This document shows positions 1-7,800 of a stretch of DNA of 64,000 nucleotides, piece by piece. This DNA comes from Deltaproteobacteria bacterium (lineage in GTDB: Bacteria > Myxococcota_A > UBA796 > SXON01), in NCBI GenBank assembly GCA_947490345.1, contig CANLGL010000011.1, positions 1-64,000 on the forward strand. The letters run 5' to 3'. Every line of letters starts with the position of its first letter. The stretch's first letter is position 1. A model generated the notes under the pieces. It was not told where the DNA came from. It worked only from the letters and a program-made list of their open reading frames with translations, and did no database searches. A program made the translations under genes and the position numbers.

Positions 1-2
1 CC

Positions 3-353
3 CGTTGGTTCACGGGCGAGGCCTCGGTTCCGACCTTTCGACTCGACGAGTTGCTCGGTACGAAGCTTCGCGCCCTCTACCAGCGGCGCAAGGGTCGGGA
101 TCTGTTCGACCTTCACCGCGTCGGCCTCGGCGGTGGCGTCGACCTCGACCGCGTTGTCGAGGCATTCCGGGCGTACACCGGGGCGCAGGGCATCCGGGTG
201 AGTCGGGCGGAGTTCGAGTCCAACCTCCTCGCAAAGCTCAAGGATCGCGATTTTCGGGCGGACATCGTGCCGCTCCTGGCACCGGGCTTCGCCTACGACG
301 TCGATGAAGCCGCGGCGTGGGTCGCCACTGAGGTGCTCTCTCGCCTGGCGTAG
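3..353 (+). CDS. AbiEii-like nucleotidyltransferase toxin, C-terminal part (5' end outside window)
   Basis: The reading frame is open from base 3 to a TAG at 351-353, so the gene starts upstream of the window. The visible 116 residues contain the stretch ELLGTKLRALYQRRKGRDLF. This matches the conserved block of the AbiEii/MNT-type nucleotidyltransferase family, in which a helix carrying K-x-x-A-L-x-x-R is followed by R-x-x-D-x-F-D. AbiEii proteins are toxins of abortive-infection or toxin-antitoxin systems that add nucleotides to tRNA, with AbiEi as the usual partner. The antitoxin would lie further left and cannot be seen. The catalytic GSxxxD motif should also be upstream. A TTG at 51 could be read as a start, but the frame upstream continues the family homology, so I regard the gene as cut by the window edge. 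Confidence 0.72.
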   Translation, partial: RWFTGEASVPTFRLDELLGTKLRALYQRRKGRDLFDLHRVGLGGGVDLDRVVEAFRAYTGAQGIRVSRAEFESNLLAKLKDRDFRADIVPLLAPGFAYDVDEAAAWVATEVLSRLA

Positions 354-376
354 ACTGGCGAGTTCGATAACCCCTT

Positions 377-419
377 GGGCCAGAAATGAAGAAGGCCCGT
401 AGAAGTTCATCACTTCCAC
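377..419 (-). terminator. Tandem small hairpins between tRNA 3' end and AbiEii stop
   Basis: Two hairpins lie just downstream of the minus-strand tRNA. At 377-381/394-398 GGGCC pairs with GGCCC around a 12-base loop. At 399-406/412-419 seven of eight positions pair around a 5-base loop. There is no clear U-run after either, so a rho-independent terminator is only a guess. They could equally end the plus-strand AbiEii transcript. Confidence 0.25.
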
Positions 420-433
420 GGTGCCTCAGATGT

Positions 434-510
434 TGGTCGGGGCGACAGGATTCGAACCTGCGACCTCCTGGTCCCGAACCAGGCGCTCTACCAGGCTGAG
501 CTACGCCCCG
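434..510 (-). tRNA. tRNA-Pro (anticodon CGG)
   Basis: Read on the minus strand, this 77-base segment folds as a complete cloverleaf. The acceptor arm CGGGGCG (510-504) pairs with CGCCCCG (444-438). The anticodon stem CCTGG/CCAGG holds the loop TTCGGGA, whose central triplet is CGG, so it reads the proline codon CCG. The T arm contains GGTTCGAATCC. The discriminator A and an encoded CCA end follow at 437-434. Its 3' end faces the AbiEii gene, the orientation in which tRNA genes commonly serve as integration sites. Confidence 0.95.
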
Positions 511-574
511 CTTCGGGCCGCATCTACTCCCCGTGCCCCTGCCCGTCAAGCGGCGCACCGAATAGACGGCGGCG

Positions 575-1837
575 ATGACGCCGCAGTCCCCGCTGGCCGC
601 TGATCCACGCAATTTCCCCGCTCGCGTCGATGTTGCGGTGATCGGTGCGGGCCCGGCGGGTACCAGCGCGGCGGCGCTGCTGCACGCGCGCGGATGGTCG
701 ACGGCGATCGTCGAAGCGGAGGCGTTTCCACGTTTCGTCATCGGCGAAAGTCTGCTGGCCCGATGCATGGACCTGCTTGATGAAGCGGGGCTGCTCGAAG
801 CGGTCAAGGCCCGGAACTACCTCGTGAAGCGGGGCGCACTCTTCGTGCGAGGCAACGAACGCGCGGACATCGACTTCGCAGAGCAATTCACCCCCGGCTG
901 GACGTGGACGTGGCAGGTCCCCCGGGCCGACTTCGACCTTACGTTGGCAAACGAAGCCTCCCGCCAGGGGGTGCCCATCTACTACCAACATCGCGTCACC
1001 GCGGTGACGCCCGGCGCCGAACCCACGCTCACGGTGGAATCGAAGGCCGGAAACCAAACGCTCCGCGCCCGCCACGTGATTGATGCCAGCGGGTACGGGC
1101 GGGTGCTCCCGCGGCTCTTGGGGCTCGACCGGCCCAGCTCCCTGATCGAGAGGAAGTCGGTTTTCGCTCACGTTCGTGGGGATATCCGGCCCCAAGGCAC
1201 GCTGGAGAATCGCATCTGGATCGTGATGCATCCACGCGGCGCATGGATCTGGCTCATTCCGTTCTCGAACGGGGTCACCTCGGTCGGCTTTGTGGCTGAA
1301 CCGTCGTTCTTCGACCACTTCACGGGGACCGACGAAGAGATTTTTCGTGCCGCGATGGCCGAGGACCCCAACACGCGGGCGCGCCTCGCCGACATGGAGT
1401 TCTGTTTCCCCCCTCGTACTCTGCGCGGCTACTCCGCTGCGGTGAGCGCGATGCACGGCCCGGGGTACACCCTCGTCGGAAATGCCACCGAGTTCTTGGA
1501 CCCGGTGTTTTCGTCGGGCGTCACCCTCGCACTCGAAAGTGCCAATCGGGCGGCAGGGCTCACCGACCGGGCGTTGCGTGGGGAGCCAGTGGACTGGGAC
1601 GCCGAGTACACGGCCTACATGATGCGTGGGGTCGAGACCTTCCGGGCCTTCGTGCTGGGCTGGTACAGCGGCGAGTTTCCGAAGATTCTGTTTTCTGCGT
1701 CCCAGAACGATCTGTTACGTCGACAGGTGACGTCGGTGCTCGCCGGCTACGTGTGGGACGAATCCAACCCCTTCGTTCGGCAGCCGGCGCGGCGAGTGCG
1801 ACAGGTGGCCCGCATCGTCAAGCACCTCGATGGCTGA
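575..1837 (+). CDS. FAD-dependent oxidoreductase of the tryptophan-halogenase-like family
   Basis: A 420-residue flavoprotein. An N-terminal dinucleotide-binding motif G24-A-G26-P-A-G29 follows a short beta strand, and the sequence RFVIGESLL after it corresponds to the GES/GEA segment of halogenase-fold monooxygenases. Residues 224-229 read WIWLIP, matching the W-x-W-x-I-P signature of FAD-dependent halogenases, and GNATEFLDPVFSSGV is the second FAD-binding block. I cannot place the halogenase catalytic lysine confidently, so halogenation is not proven; the fold also includes geranylgeranyl-reductase-like and polyene-cluster oxidoreductases. The next gene (MaoC hydratase) starts 8 bases before this stop, so the two are translationally coupled. 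A lipid, polyene or polyketide-like substrate is therefore likelier than free tryptophan. Confidence 0.8.
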   Translation: MTPQSPLAADPRNFPARVDVAVIGAGPAGTSAAALLHARGWSTAIVEAEAFPRFVIGESLLARCMDLLDEAGLLEAVKARNYLVKRGALFVRGNERADIDFAEQFTPGWTWTWQVPRADFDLTLANEASRQGVPIYYQHRVTAVTPGAEPTLTVESKAGNQTLRARHVIDASGYGRVLPRLLGLDRPSSLIERKSVFAHVRGDIRPQGTLENRIWIVMHPRGAWIWLIPFSNGVTSVGFVAEPSFFDHFTGTDEEIFRAAMAEDPNTRARLADMEFCFPPRTLRGYSAAVSAMHGPGYTLVGNATEFLDPVFSSGVTLALESANRAAGLTDRALRGEPVDWDAEYTAYMMRGVETFRAFVLGWYSGEFPKILFSASQNDLLRRQVTSVLAGYVWDESNPFVRQPARRVRQVARIVKHLDG

Positions 1838-2603
1838 GCGTACCGTCTCCTGGACCCAGGACGAGGAGCTTCTGCACGCGCTGGCGGCGGGCTCGATTTC
1901 GCCCATCCGGACCGTAGAGTCCACCAACCCCACGCCCTTCGCGAGTTTCCTCACCACCCTCGCGTTTCGGAGCGCACTGCCCCTCTTGGCACAGTCGCCC
2001 GCCCGCACCGATGACGCCATCATCGGCGAGGTGGAATTCGAGATCGAAGGTGCCTGGCCCTTCTCCCGCTCGTTACGGGTGTCAGGCAGCGTCGAGGGCC
2101 CCTGGGACCTCGGCAGCATGGCCCTTATCAGGGTTCGTCAGGCTTTTTTTGGTGACGACGGGTGGCTCGGCGAGGTGACCCTCGGCATCTATCTGCCGGG
2201 CCAAGGCGACTTTGGGGGAAAGCCGCCCCCCCGTGTGCCTCGCGCGCCCCTGCCGCGCACGGAGCCGCGCCGAATCCCGGTCAGCATCGCCGACAACGCC
2301 TCCTTGCTCTACCGGCTCCTGGGGGACCGCAACCCGCTGCATAGCAACCCGAACGCCGGCCCAGCAATCCTGCATGGGCTCCTAGGTGTGGCCAGCGTCG
2401 AGCGTGCCCTGGAAGACGAGTTGGGCGCAAGGCTGACGGCGCTTCGATGCCGCCTCAATCGGCCGCTCCGGACGGGTGAGTTGGCTGAGTTGGAGTTGTG
2501 GCCCAATCCGGAGTGGACGCGTCTCCGGCTCTCAGCGCGTGGCGAGGATGCATGGACCGTGGCGAGCGCAAGGCTCAGCCCCAACGCTGCTCTCGGGGGT
2601 TGA
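1830..2603 (+). CDS. MaoC-like enoyl-CoA/ACP hydratase (double hotdog)
   Basis: A 257-residue protein of the hydratase-2/MaoC family. The C-terminal hotdog holds the signature YRLLGDRNPLH at 161-171, with D166 and H171 as the expected catalytic pair, followed by AILHG at 179-183. The N-terminal half (about 25-130) looks like a degenerate second hotdog, as in two-domain R-specific hydratases. The ATG at 1830 lies inside the preceding flavoprotein gene (8-base overlap), so the two are expressed together. The family adds water to, or dehydrates, acyl-CoA or acyl-ACP intermediates. With the flavoprotein upstream and the methyltransferase downstream, it may act in tailoring a fatty-acyl-type metabolite; that role is inference. 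Confidence 0.8.
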   Translation: MAERTVSWTQDEELLHALAAGSISPIRTVESTNPTPFASFLTTLAFRSALPLLAQSPARTDDAIIGEVEFEIEGAWPFSRSLRVSGSVEGPWDLGSMALIRVRQAFFGDDGWLGEVTLGIYLPGQGDFGGKPPPRVPRAPLPRTEPRRIPVSIADNASLLYRLLGDRNPLHSNPNAGPAILHGLLGVASVERALEDELGARLTALRCRLNRPLRTGELAELELWPNPEWTRLRLSARGEDAWTVASARLSPNAALGG

Positions 2604-2624
2604 CCGCGCGCGATACGGGAGGGG

Positions 2625-3233
2625 GTGCATCGGCTGAGTCCCCGCTTTCTCGACTTGAGCGAACGCGTAGCCGTGCTGACGCTCTACGGGTGGCTCGTGT
2701 TTCGGGTGATCGACGGCAAGGGCGCCGAGTTCGGCAGCTTCCAACTGTTGAGCGAGGGGATGATCGTCGTCTTCCTCTTGTTTCGCCGACCGGCCGCGTC
2801 CATCAGTCTCCGTCCGACTGACTGGTTCCTCGCCTTCGCGGCCACGACCGCCCCGCTCCTGGCCACGGGCGGCCTCGGCGAGTATCACCTCCCCACGCGA
2901 CTGGTGACGGTCTTTTGGATCTTCGGCTTCCTCATCCAGACCGGGGCAAAGGTGTGGTTGGGGCGCAATTTCGGTCTGGTCGCCGCCCGGAGGCAGCTCG
3001 TCCTGGGTGGGCCGTACCGGTTTGTGCGGCACCCGATGTATCTGGGCTACCTGCTCACCCACATCTTCGTCCTGGGCATGAACCCCGCGCCGCTGAACTT
3101 CCTCTTCTACGCCATCAGTTGGGGATGTCAGATTCCGCGGCTGCTCGCCGAGGAGCGCGTTTTGGGCGAGGATCCGAGCTACGCGACCTACATGACCGAC
3201 GTCCGCTGGCGGCTCTTGCCAGGCATCTGGTAG
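2625..3233 (+). CDS. ICMT/PEMT-like membrane methyltransferase
   Basis: A 202-residue integral membrane protein with about five hydrophobic segments. Its C-terminus has the isoprenylcysteine-carboxyl-methyltransferase signature: GPYRFVRHPMYLGYLL, then RLLAEERVLGEDPSYATYM. The family uses S-adenosylmethionine to methylate carboxyl, amino or hydroxyl groups of lipophilic substrates in the membrane. The chosen start is GTG at 2625, preceded closely by a GGGAGGGG purine run. The gene lies 21 bases after the MaoC gene on the same strand, so the flavoprotein, hydratase and methyltransferase probably form one transcript. The substrate cannot be read from the sequence. Confidence 0.8.
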   Translation: MHRLSPRFLDLSERVAVLTLYGWLVFRVIDGKGAEFGSFQLLSEGMIVVFLLFRRPAASISLRPTDWFLAFAATTAPLLATGGLGEYHLPTRLVTVFWIFGFLIQTGAKVWLGRNFGLVAARRQLVLGGPYRFVRHPMYLGYLLTHIFVLGMNPAPLNFLFYAISWGCQIPRLLAEERVLGEDPSYATYMTDVRWRLLPGIW

Positions 3234-3238
3234 GCTCG

Positions 3239-3781
3239 TCAGCCGAGCGCGAGAAACAGCGCCACGATCGACTTCGCGTCGGTGATTTCGCCGCGACGGA
3301 TCATCGCCAGCGCCTCGGGGCCAAAGAACCGATGGCACTCGATGATCTCGTCGGCCTCAGGACGTGCCGGCACCTCGGAAAGCGCGGTGGCGACGTAAAG
3401 ATGGATGACCTCGTCGGTGAAGCCAGGGGTGGTGTGAATCGTGGTGAGGCGACGCAACGCGCCACAACGTAAGCCGGTCTCCTCCTCCAACTCACGGGCC
3501 GCACATGGCTCAGGGTCCTCGCCGGGTTCGAGCTTGCCGGCGGGGATTTCCCAGATCATGCCGCCAGCCGCGTGCCGGTGCTGGCGGATGAGCGTGACCG
3601 AGCCATCCTCATGCAGTGGCACCACCGCCGCCGCCCCCGGGTGGCGAAGCACGTCGAGGTCCACCGTCCGCCCGTTGGGCAGTCGTACGGTCTCGACTCC
3701 GTAGTCGCCGACCGGACCTCGGTGAACGGACCGGCGGGCGAGCACGGTCGATCGGGGGTCAATGGACGGGAAGGAGGGCAT
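3239..3781 (-). CDS. NUDIX hydrolase, ADP-ribose pyrophosphatase-like
   Basis: A 180-residue NUDIX protein. The box GX5EX7REUXEEXGU is complete: G-K-L-E-P-G-E, then CAARELEEETGL. An upstream IRQHRHAAGGMIWEIPAGKLE stretch is typical of the ADP-ribose pyrophosphatase/NudF branch, with the WEIPAG sequence just before the box. Such enzymes hydrolyse ADP-ribose or related nucleoside diphosphate sugars using Mg2+ bound by the REUXEE glutamates. It converges with the methyltransferase gene (5-base gap at 3234-3238) and is divergent from the nitrilase-family gene at 3861. Confidence 0.88.
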   Translation of the reverse strand: MPSFPSIDPRSTVLARRSVHRGPVGDYGVETVRLPNGRTVDLDVLRHPGAAAVVPLHEDGSVTLIRQHRHAAGGMIWEIPAGKLEPGEDPEPCAARELEEETGLRCGALRRLTTIHTTPGFTDEVIHLYVATALSEVPARPEADEIIECHRFFGPEALAMIRRGEITDAKSIVALFLALG

Positions 3782-3860
3782 CGGAGGAGTCCGCTATGCG
3801 CTTTTCATCGTTGCGGCACTGCGGGTGCGGTAGGATGCGGCCTTCCCAAGGAACCGAACC

Positions 3861-4733
3861 ATGCCCCGTATCGTAAAGGTCGGCCTGATCCAGGCCGGCA
3901 ACCCTGTCAATGACGAAAGCATCCCCGTCGCCGAAGTCCAGGAGGCGATGTTCCAGAAGCACCTGCCCTTCATCGAGAAGGCCGGCGAGGCCGGCGTCCA
4001 GATCCTCGGCCTGCAGGAGATCTTCAACGGGCCGTATTTCTGCCCCGGGCAGGACAAGCGCTGGTACCGCGCCGCCGAGCCGGCGAACGGCCCCACCGTG
4101 CAGCGCTTGTCGGCCTACGCCAAGAAGTACGCGATGGCGATGGTCATCCCGATCTACGAAGAAGCGATGGCAGGCGTGTACTACAACACTGCGGTCGTCG
4201 TCGACGCTGACGGCACCACCCTCGGCATCTATCGCAAGAACCACATCCCGCAGACCTCGGGCTTCTGGGAAAAGTTCTTCTTCAAGCCAGGTAATCTCGG
4301 CTACCCCACCTTCCAGACCCGCTATGCGCGCATCGGCGCGTACATCTGCTACGACCGCCACTTCCCCGAGGGCGCGCGCCTGCTCGGGCTCAACGGCGCG
4401 GAGATCGTGTTCAACCCGAGCGCAACGGTGGCCGGCCTGTCCCAGTACCTCTGGAAGCTCGAGCAGCCGGCCCACGCGGTGGCCAACGGCTACTTCGTGG
4501 CCGCGAGCAACCGCGTTGGCACCGAAGCCCCGTGGAGCATCGGCCACTTCTACGGCTCCAGCTACATCGTGGATCCGCGCGGCGCTTTCCTGTCGGTGGG
4601 AAGCGAGACCGACGATGAGCTGGTGATTGCCGACTGCAATCTCGACCTGATCCGGGAGGTCCGGGAGACCTGGCAGTTCTACCGCGATCGGCGCCCGGAG
4701 ACCTACGGCGATATCGCCAAGCAGCTGCCCTAG
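3861..4733 (+). CDS. Carbon-nitrogen hydrolase (nitrilase superfamily; beta-ureidopropionase/N-carbamoylputrescine amidase-like)
   Basis: A full-length 290-residue member of the nitrilase superfamily with the Glu-Lys-Cys triad: E53 in LGLQEIF, K126 in YRKNHIP and C163 in AYICYDRHFPEGAR. The ICYDRHFPE context and the Y-x-N-T-A-V-V-x-D element resemble N-carbamoyl-amidases such as beta-ureidopropionase and N-carbamoylputrescine amidase rather than true nitrilases. These hydrolyse carbamoyl amides in pyrimidine or polyamine catabolism. An arginine decarboxylase occurs in this window (40.9 kb) but far away, so a polyamine role is only a possibility. The GH25 gene follows after 9 bases. Confidence 0.88.
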   Translation: MPRIVKVGLIQAGNPVNDESIPVAEVQEAMFQKHLPFIEKAGEAGVQILGLQEIFNGPYFCPGQDKRWYRAAEPANGPTVQRLSAYAKKYAMAMVIPIYEEAMAGVYYNTAVVVDADGTTLGIYRKNHIPQTSGFWEKFFFKPGNLGYPTFQTRYARIGAYICYDRHFPEGARLLGLNGAEIVFNPSATVAGLSQYLWKLEQPAHAVANGYFVAASNRVGTEAPWSIGHFYGSSYIVDPRGAFLSVGSETDDELVIADCNLDLIREVRETWQFYRDRRPETYGDIAKQLP

Positions 4734-4742
4734 GCGGGGTCC

Positions 4743-6140
4743 ATGCTTCTCGCCCTGACCATCGCCGCCTGCACGGGCGGCGCCGACGAGGCGCGCCCGT
4801 TCCCGGACGCCGACCTCGCGCGCTACCAGCAAGTGTGCGCCGATGGCGCCGTGGTCGAGGGCATCGACGTTTCCTACTGGCAGGGCACCATCGACTGGGA
4901 TGCGGTGGCCGGCGACGGCATTGAGTTCGCGATCATGCGGGTGTCGCACGGCCTCGGCACCTACGACACGCAATTCACCCGCAACTGGTCGGAGAGCCAG
5001 CGGGTCGGTGTCCGGCGCGGGGTGTACCAATACTTCGATGGGAACGATGACCCGGTGGCCCAGGCGCAGCTCCTGCTGTCCGAAATGGGCCCGCTCCAGG
5101 ACGGGGACCTGCCGCCCGTTCTGGACGTCGAACAGGGCGACAACGAGGACGTCTCCACCGCCCAGATGGTCGCCAACATCAAAACGTGGATGGATGTGGT
5201 CGAGGGCGAGCTTGGTGTCGCCCCGATGATTTACGCCGGCGCATATGGGTGGACCTACCTGACCGGGGACGCCGATTACACCCGACATCCCCTGTGGACG
5301 GCGAATTGGGTGGACGACTGTCCGCTGGTGCCCAACCCGTGGACCGACTGGACGTTCTGGCAATACAGCGCCACGGGCCGCGTCGCGGGCATCAACGCCG
5401 ACGTCGATGAGGACCGCTTCAACGGGGATTCCGCGGCGCTCGAGGCGTGGGCGTGGCACGACGAAGAAGAGTGCTCGGGCGCGTGCGCCGTCGCCGCCGA
5501 CGGCGAGACGGTCATCGAGGAGGACGCTGCGTGCGCCTGTCCGGAGGGGCGTCTGTCGTCTATCGACGGCAACGGGGGCCACGCGTACTGGACACCCGCT
5601 GATGCGGGCGGCGACGATGCATTGGAATGGCCGCTTCGTTTGGAGCGCGCGGGCAGCTACGATGTGTGGGTGTGGATCCCTATGTTGGGTGCGCCAACGG
5701 CGGGTGCGGTCTACACCATCCAACACAACGGGGGTACCGATACTGTCACTACCGACCAGGCTTCGATGAGCGGTGAATGGTCTCTCCTGGGTAACTTTGA
5801 TTTCGCGGTGGCCGGCTCCCAATCGGTGCGCGTCAGCGACGGTTGGGACGATGAGGCAAATGCCGGTCGCGACATTGGCATTGACAGCCTGAGGTTGGTA
5901 CCGATCTCGAGTGCCTGCGAATGTGACCGCGACCAATCTGAAAGTCAGGAATGTTCGGACGGTGGCACGCGCGTTCGGGACTGCGACAGCTGCGACTGGA
6001 CCGCGTGGACGCCGTGTCGCGGTCCGGAGGAGGAGGACGCCGGTTGCGGCTGCGCCACCACCGGCGAGTCCACGGCGGCCTTGCTGGGTGTCGGCCTCGC
6101 GGCCTGGAGCGCCAGGCGCCGCGCGGGTCGCCGATCCTGA
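4743..6140 (+). CDS. GH25 lysozyme-family lipoprotein with golvesin-like domain and MYXO-CTERM tail
   Basis: A 465-residue secreted protein with three parts. A short signal ends at a lipobox-like IAAC (C10). Residues about 38-235 form a GH25 muramidase domain: GIDVSYWQGTIDW with D42, and LDVEQGDN with the D128-x-E130 catalytic acid region. Residues about 278-388 (YWTPADAGG... GIDSLRLVP) resemble the golvesin C-terminal/carbohydrate-binding module. A Cys-rich linker follows. The last 33 residues, GCGCATT then a hydrophobic helix and ARRRAGRR, form a MYXO-CTERM-like sorting tail. It may cleave peptidoglycan at the cell surface. Having both a lipobox and a C-terminal sorting tail is odd; the short N-terminus may instead be an ordinary signal peptide. 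Confidence 0.85.
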   Translation: MLLALTIAACTGGADEARPFPDADLARYQQVCADGAVVEGIDVSYWQGTIDWDAVAGDGIEFAIMRVSHGLGTYDTQFTRNWSESQRVGVRRGVYQYFDGNDDPVAQAQLLLSEMGPLQDGDLPPVLDVEQGDNEDVSTAQMVANIKTWMDVVEGELGVAPMIYAGAYGWTYLTGDADYTRHPLWTANWVDDCPLVPNPWTDWTFWQYSATGRVAGINADVDEDRFNGDSAALEAWAWHDEEECSGACAVAADGETVIEEDAACACPEGRLSSIDGNGGHAYWTPADAGGDDALEWPLRLERAGSYDVWVWIPMLGAPTAGAVYTIQHNGGTDTVTTDQASMSGEWSLLGNFDFAVAGSQSVRVSDGWDDEANAGRDIGIDSLRLVPISSACECDRDQSESQECSDGGTRVRDCDSCDWTAWTPCRGPEEEDAGCGCATTGESTAALLGVGLAAWSARRRAGRRS

Positions 6141-6143
6141 CTG

Positions 6144-7100
6144 CTAACGGAGCACCGACTCCATGCCATCGACCACAGCCGCGACGCGGGCCGGGTCGAT
6201 CACCCCGGGAAGGTCCGTGGGCTCGTGGTAATGCGGGTTCCGTAGCGGGGGCATGTCGGTCACCATCACCGCGGGCAGGCCGACGCGCCAATACTCGGCG
6301 TGGTCGGACCAATCGACCCCCTGGATCGAGCCCGGCACGCTCGCGCCCACGCTCGGAAGGGTGCTGCGCTCGCGGAACTTCCGGATGCCGCTTTGGACGA
6401 GGTCGGCCGACGCGGGGTTGCCCACCAAGAGGATGAAGTTGGCGGTGGTGGGCATGAACAGGCCAAACATCGGCGGCCACGTCTGGCTGCCGCTTTCGTC
6501 GGAGTAGAAGCCGATGGACTCCAAGACCCACGCGCCGACCACGGGCTCACCAGCAGCTTGGACGGAGTGGGCGTGTACCCGGCTTCCCATCCGCTCGGTC
6601 TGAAAGTAGGGCGGCTCCTCGTTCCCGTAGATGACGTAGCGAAGTGCCTGTCGCGACCCAAGGTCTGGGTTCCGCGCCAACTCCAAAAGCGCCGCGACCC
6701 CCGACGCGTTGTCATCGGCGCCGGGCGTGCCCTCCGCCGTGTCGAGGTGGGCGCCGACGATCACGATCTCGCGCCCACCAAGGGGCGCTCGCTCGGCGAT
6801 GAGGTTGTGGCCGACCCCGTCGATGTCCTGTACCGTCACCAACAGCCCCGCCGCTTCGAGCTCGCCCTTGGCCCACGCCTCCGCCGCCGCGAGCGCCGCC
6901 GGAGCTCGGTGATTGCGCTCTCCGATCGTCACCGACAAGTGCTCGATGTCGCGCCGGATTCGCTCGACCCGCTCGGGCGCCGGCGGCTCCGTTCCGCTGG
7001 TGCGCGCGGGAATATTGAGCGTGATGCGCGCCGGGCTGGCGAGTGCCGCTCCGCAGATGAACACGAGAATCCCGAGGCCGATCAGCAAGGTGCGCCTCAT
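6144..7100 (-). CDS. M28-family secreted metallopeptidase
   Basis: About 318 residues from the ATG at 7100, which begins a clean signal peptide (RRTLLIGLGILVFICGAALA); an ATG six codons earlier at 7118 is also possible. M28 zinc ligands are visible: H in VGAHLDT, D in GADDNASG, E-E in YGNEEPPYF, and H near the end in HYHEPTD. The family comprises aminopeptidases and glutaminyl-cyclase-like enzymes with two zinc ions. The E-E pair favours an active peptidase. It converges with the GH25 gene (3-base gap) and is divergent from the 2OG oxygenase gene, with only 58 bases between starts for both promoters. Confidence 0.85.
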   Translation of the reverse strand: MRRTLLIGLGILVFICGAALASPARITLNIPARTSGTEPPAPERVERIRRDIEHLSVTIGERNHRAPAALAAAEAWAKGELEAAGLLVTVQDIDGVGHNLIAERAPLGGREIVIVGAHLDTAEGTPGADDNASGVAALLELARNPDLGSRQALRYVIYGNEEPPYFQTERMGSRVHAHSVQAAGEPVVGAWVLESIGFYSDESGSQTWPPMFGLFMPTTANFILLVGNPASADLVQSGIRKFRERSTLPSVGASVPGSIQGVDWSDHAEYWRVGLPAVMVTDMPPLRNPHYHEPTDLPGVIDPARVAAVVDGMESVLR

Positions 7101-7158
7101 GGTGGTTTTCGGAGCCATCCACGATCGTAGCGTTATTGTGGGCCGAACGGGCCCGACA

Positions 7159-7791
7159 ATGAGCACCAACGACCCCTTCGCGCCGATTCCGCTTTTCGCG
7201 GTCCCCATCTTTCCGACCCAGATCAGCGGGTTCGATGAGCACCGCGACGCGCTCCTGGCCCACATCCTCGACCACAAGGCGCGCTACGCCGGCAGCCAGC
7301 GCAGCAACCGGAACGCGTGGCACTCGGGCGAAGAGTTCGTCCATAAACCCAACGAACACGTCGCGTGGGTGCTCAAGCGTGCGCTCAAGTTCGCTCACCT
7401 CGCGCTGGCCAAGTACTACAACAACTGGGCGACCATGGACATCAGCCTCGCTGGCGCCTGGGCGAACGTGGTCGGGCCGGGGGGATGGAACGCGCCGCAC
7501 CATCACTTTCCGCTGCACTGGTCGGGCGTCTTCTACGTCTCGGTCGGCTCCATGGCCCACAACCCGCCGGGCGATCCGTCAGGGCACATCGAGTTCCTGA
7601 ATCCGACGCCGTGGATGGGGCCCATGGGACAAGGGGGCAACTTCGTCATCTCGCCGAAGGACGGCATGGCGGTGTTGTTCCCGTCCTCGCTGTACCACTT
7701 CGTCCACCCGCACTCCAGTGAAGAAGAACGGGTGTCGATCGCCTACAATCTGAGCCTGCACCCCAAGAACCGGCAGCCCTTGGGGGTGTAG
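7159..7791 (+). CDS. Putative 2OG-Fe(II) oxygenase
   Basis: From ATG 7159 the product is 210 residues. NAPHHHFPLHWSGVFYVS, then HIEFLNP, then VLFPSSLYHFVHPHSSEEER match the family of putative 2-oxoglutarate-dependent Fe(II) oxygenases described as TIGR02466-like. Iron-binding histidines lie in the first and last blocks, and the final R in EERVSIAYN is the expected 2-oxoglutarate contact. The double-stranded beta-helix fits the length. A longer in-frame extension upstream overlaps the M28 signal peptide and lacks family similarity, so I start at 7159. The substrate is unknown; members often sit in phage or marine bacterial genomes. Confidence 0.78.
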   Translation: MSTNDPFAPIPLFAVPIFPTQISGFDEHRDALLAHILDHKARYAGSQRSNRNAWHSGEEFVHKPNEHVAWVLKRALKFAHLALAKYYNNWATMDISLAGAWANVVGPGGWNAPHHHFPLHWSGVFYVSVGSMAHNPPGDPSGHIEFLNPTPWMGPMGQGGNFVISPKDGMAVLFPSSLYHFVHPHSSEEERVSIAYNLSLHPKNRQPLGV

Positions 7792-7800
7792 GCTCGACGG

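Noticed and set aside
3759..5936. 725-residue open frame on the minus strand
   Set aside because: It lies opposite the nitrilase and GH25 genes, has no family similarity in its translation, and its length is explained by GC-rich third codon positions of the real genes.
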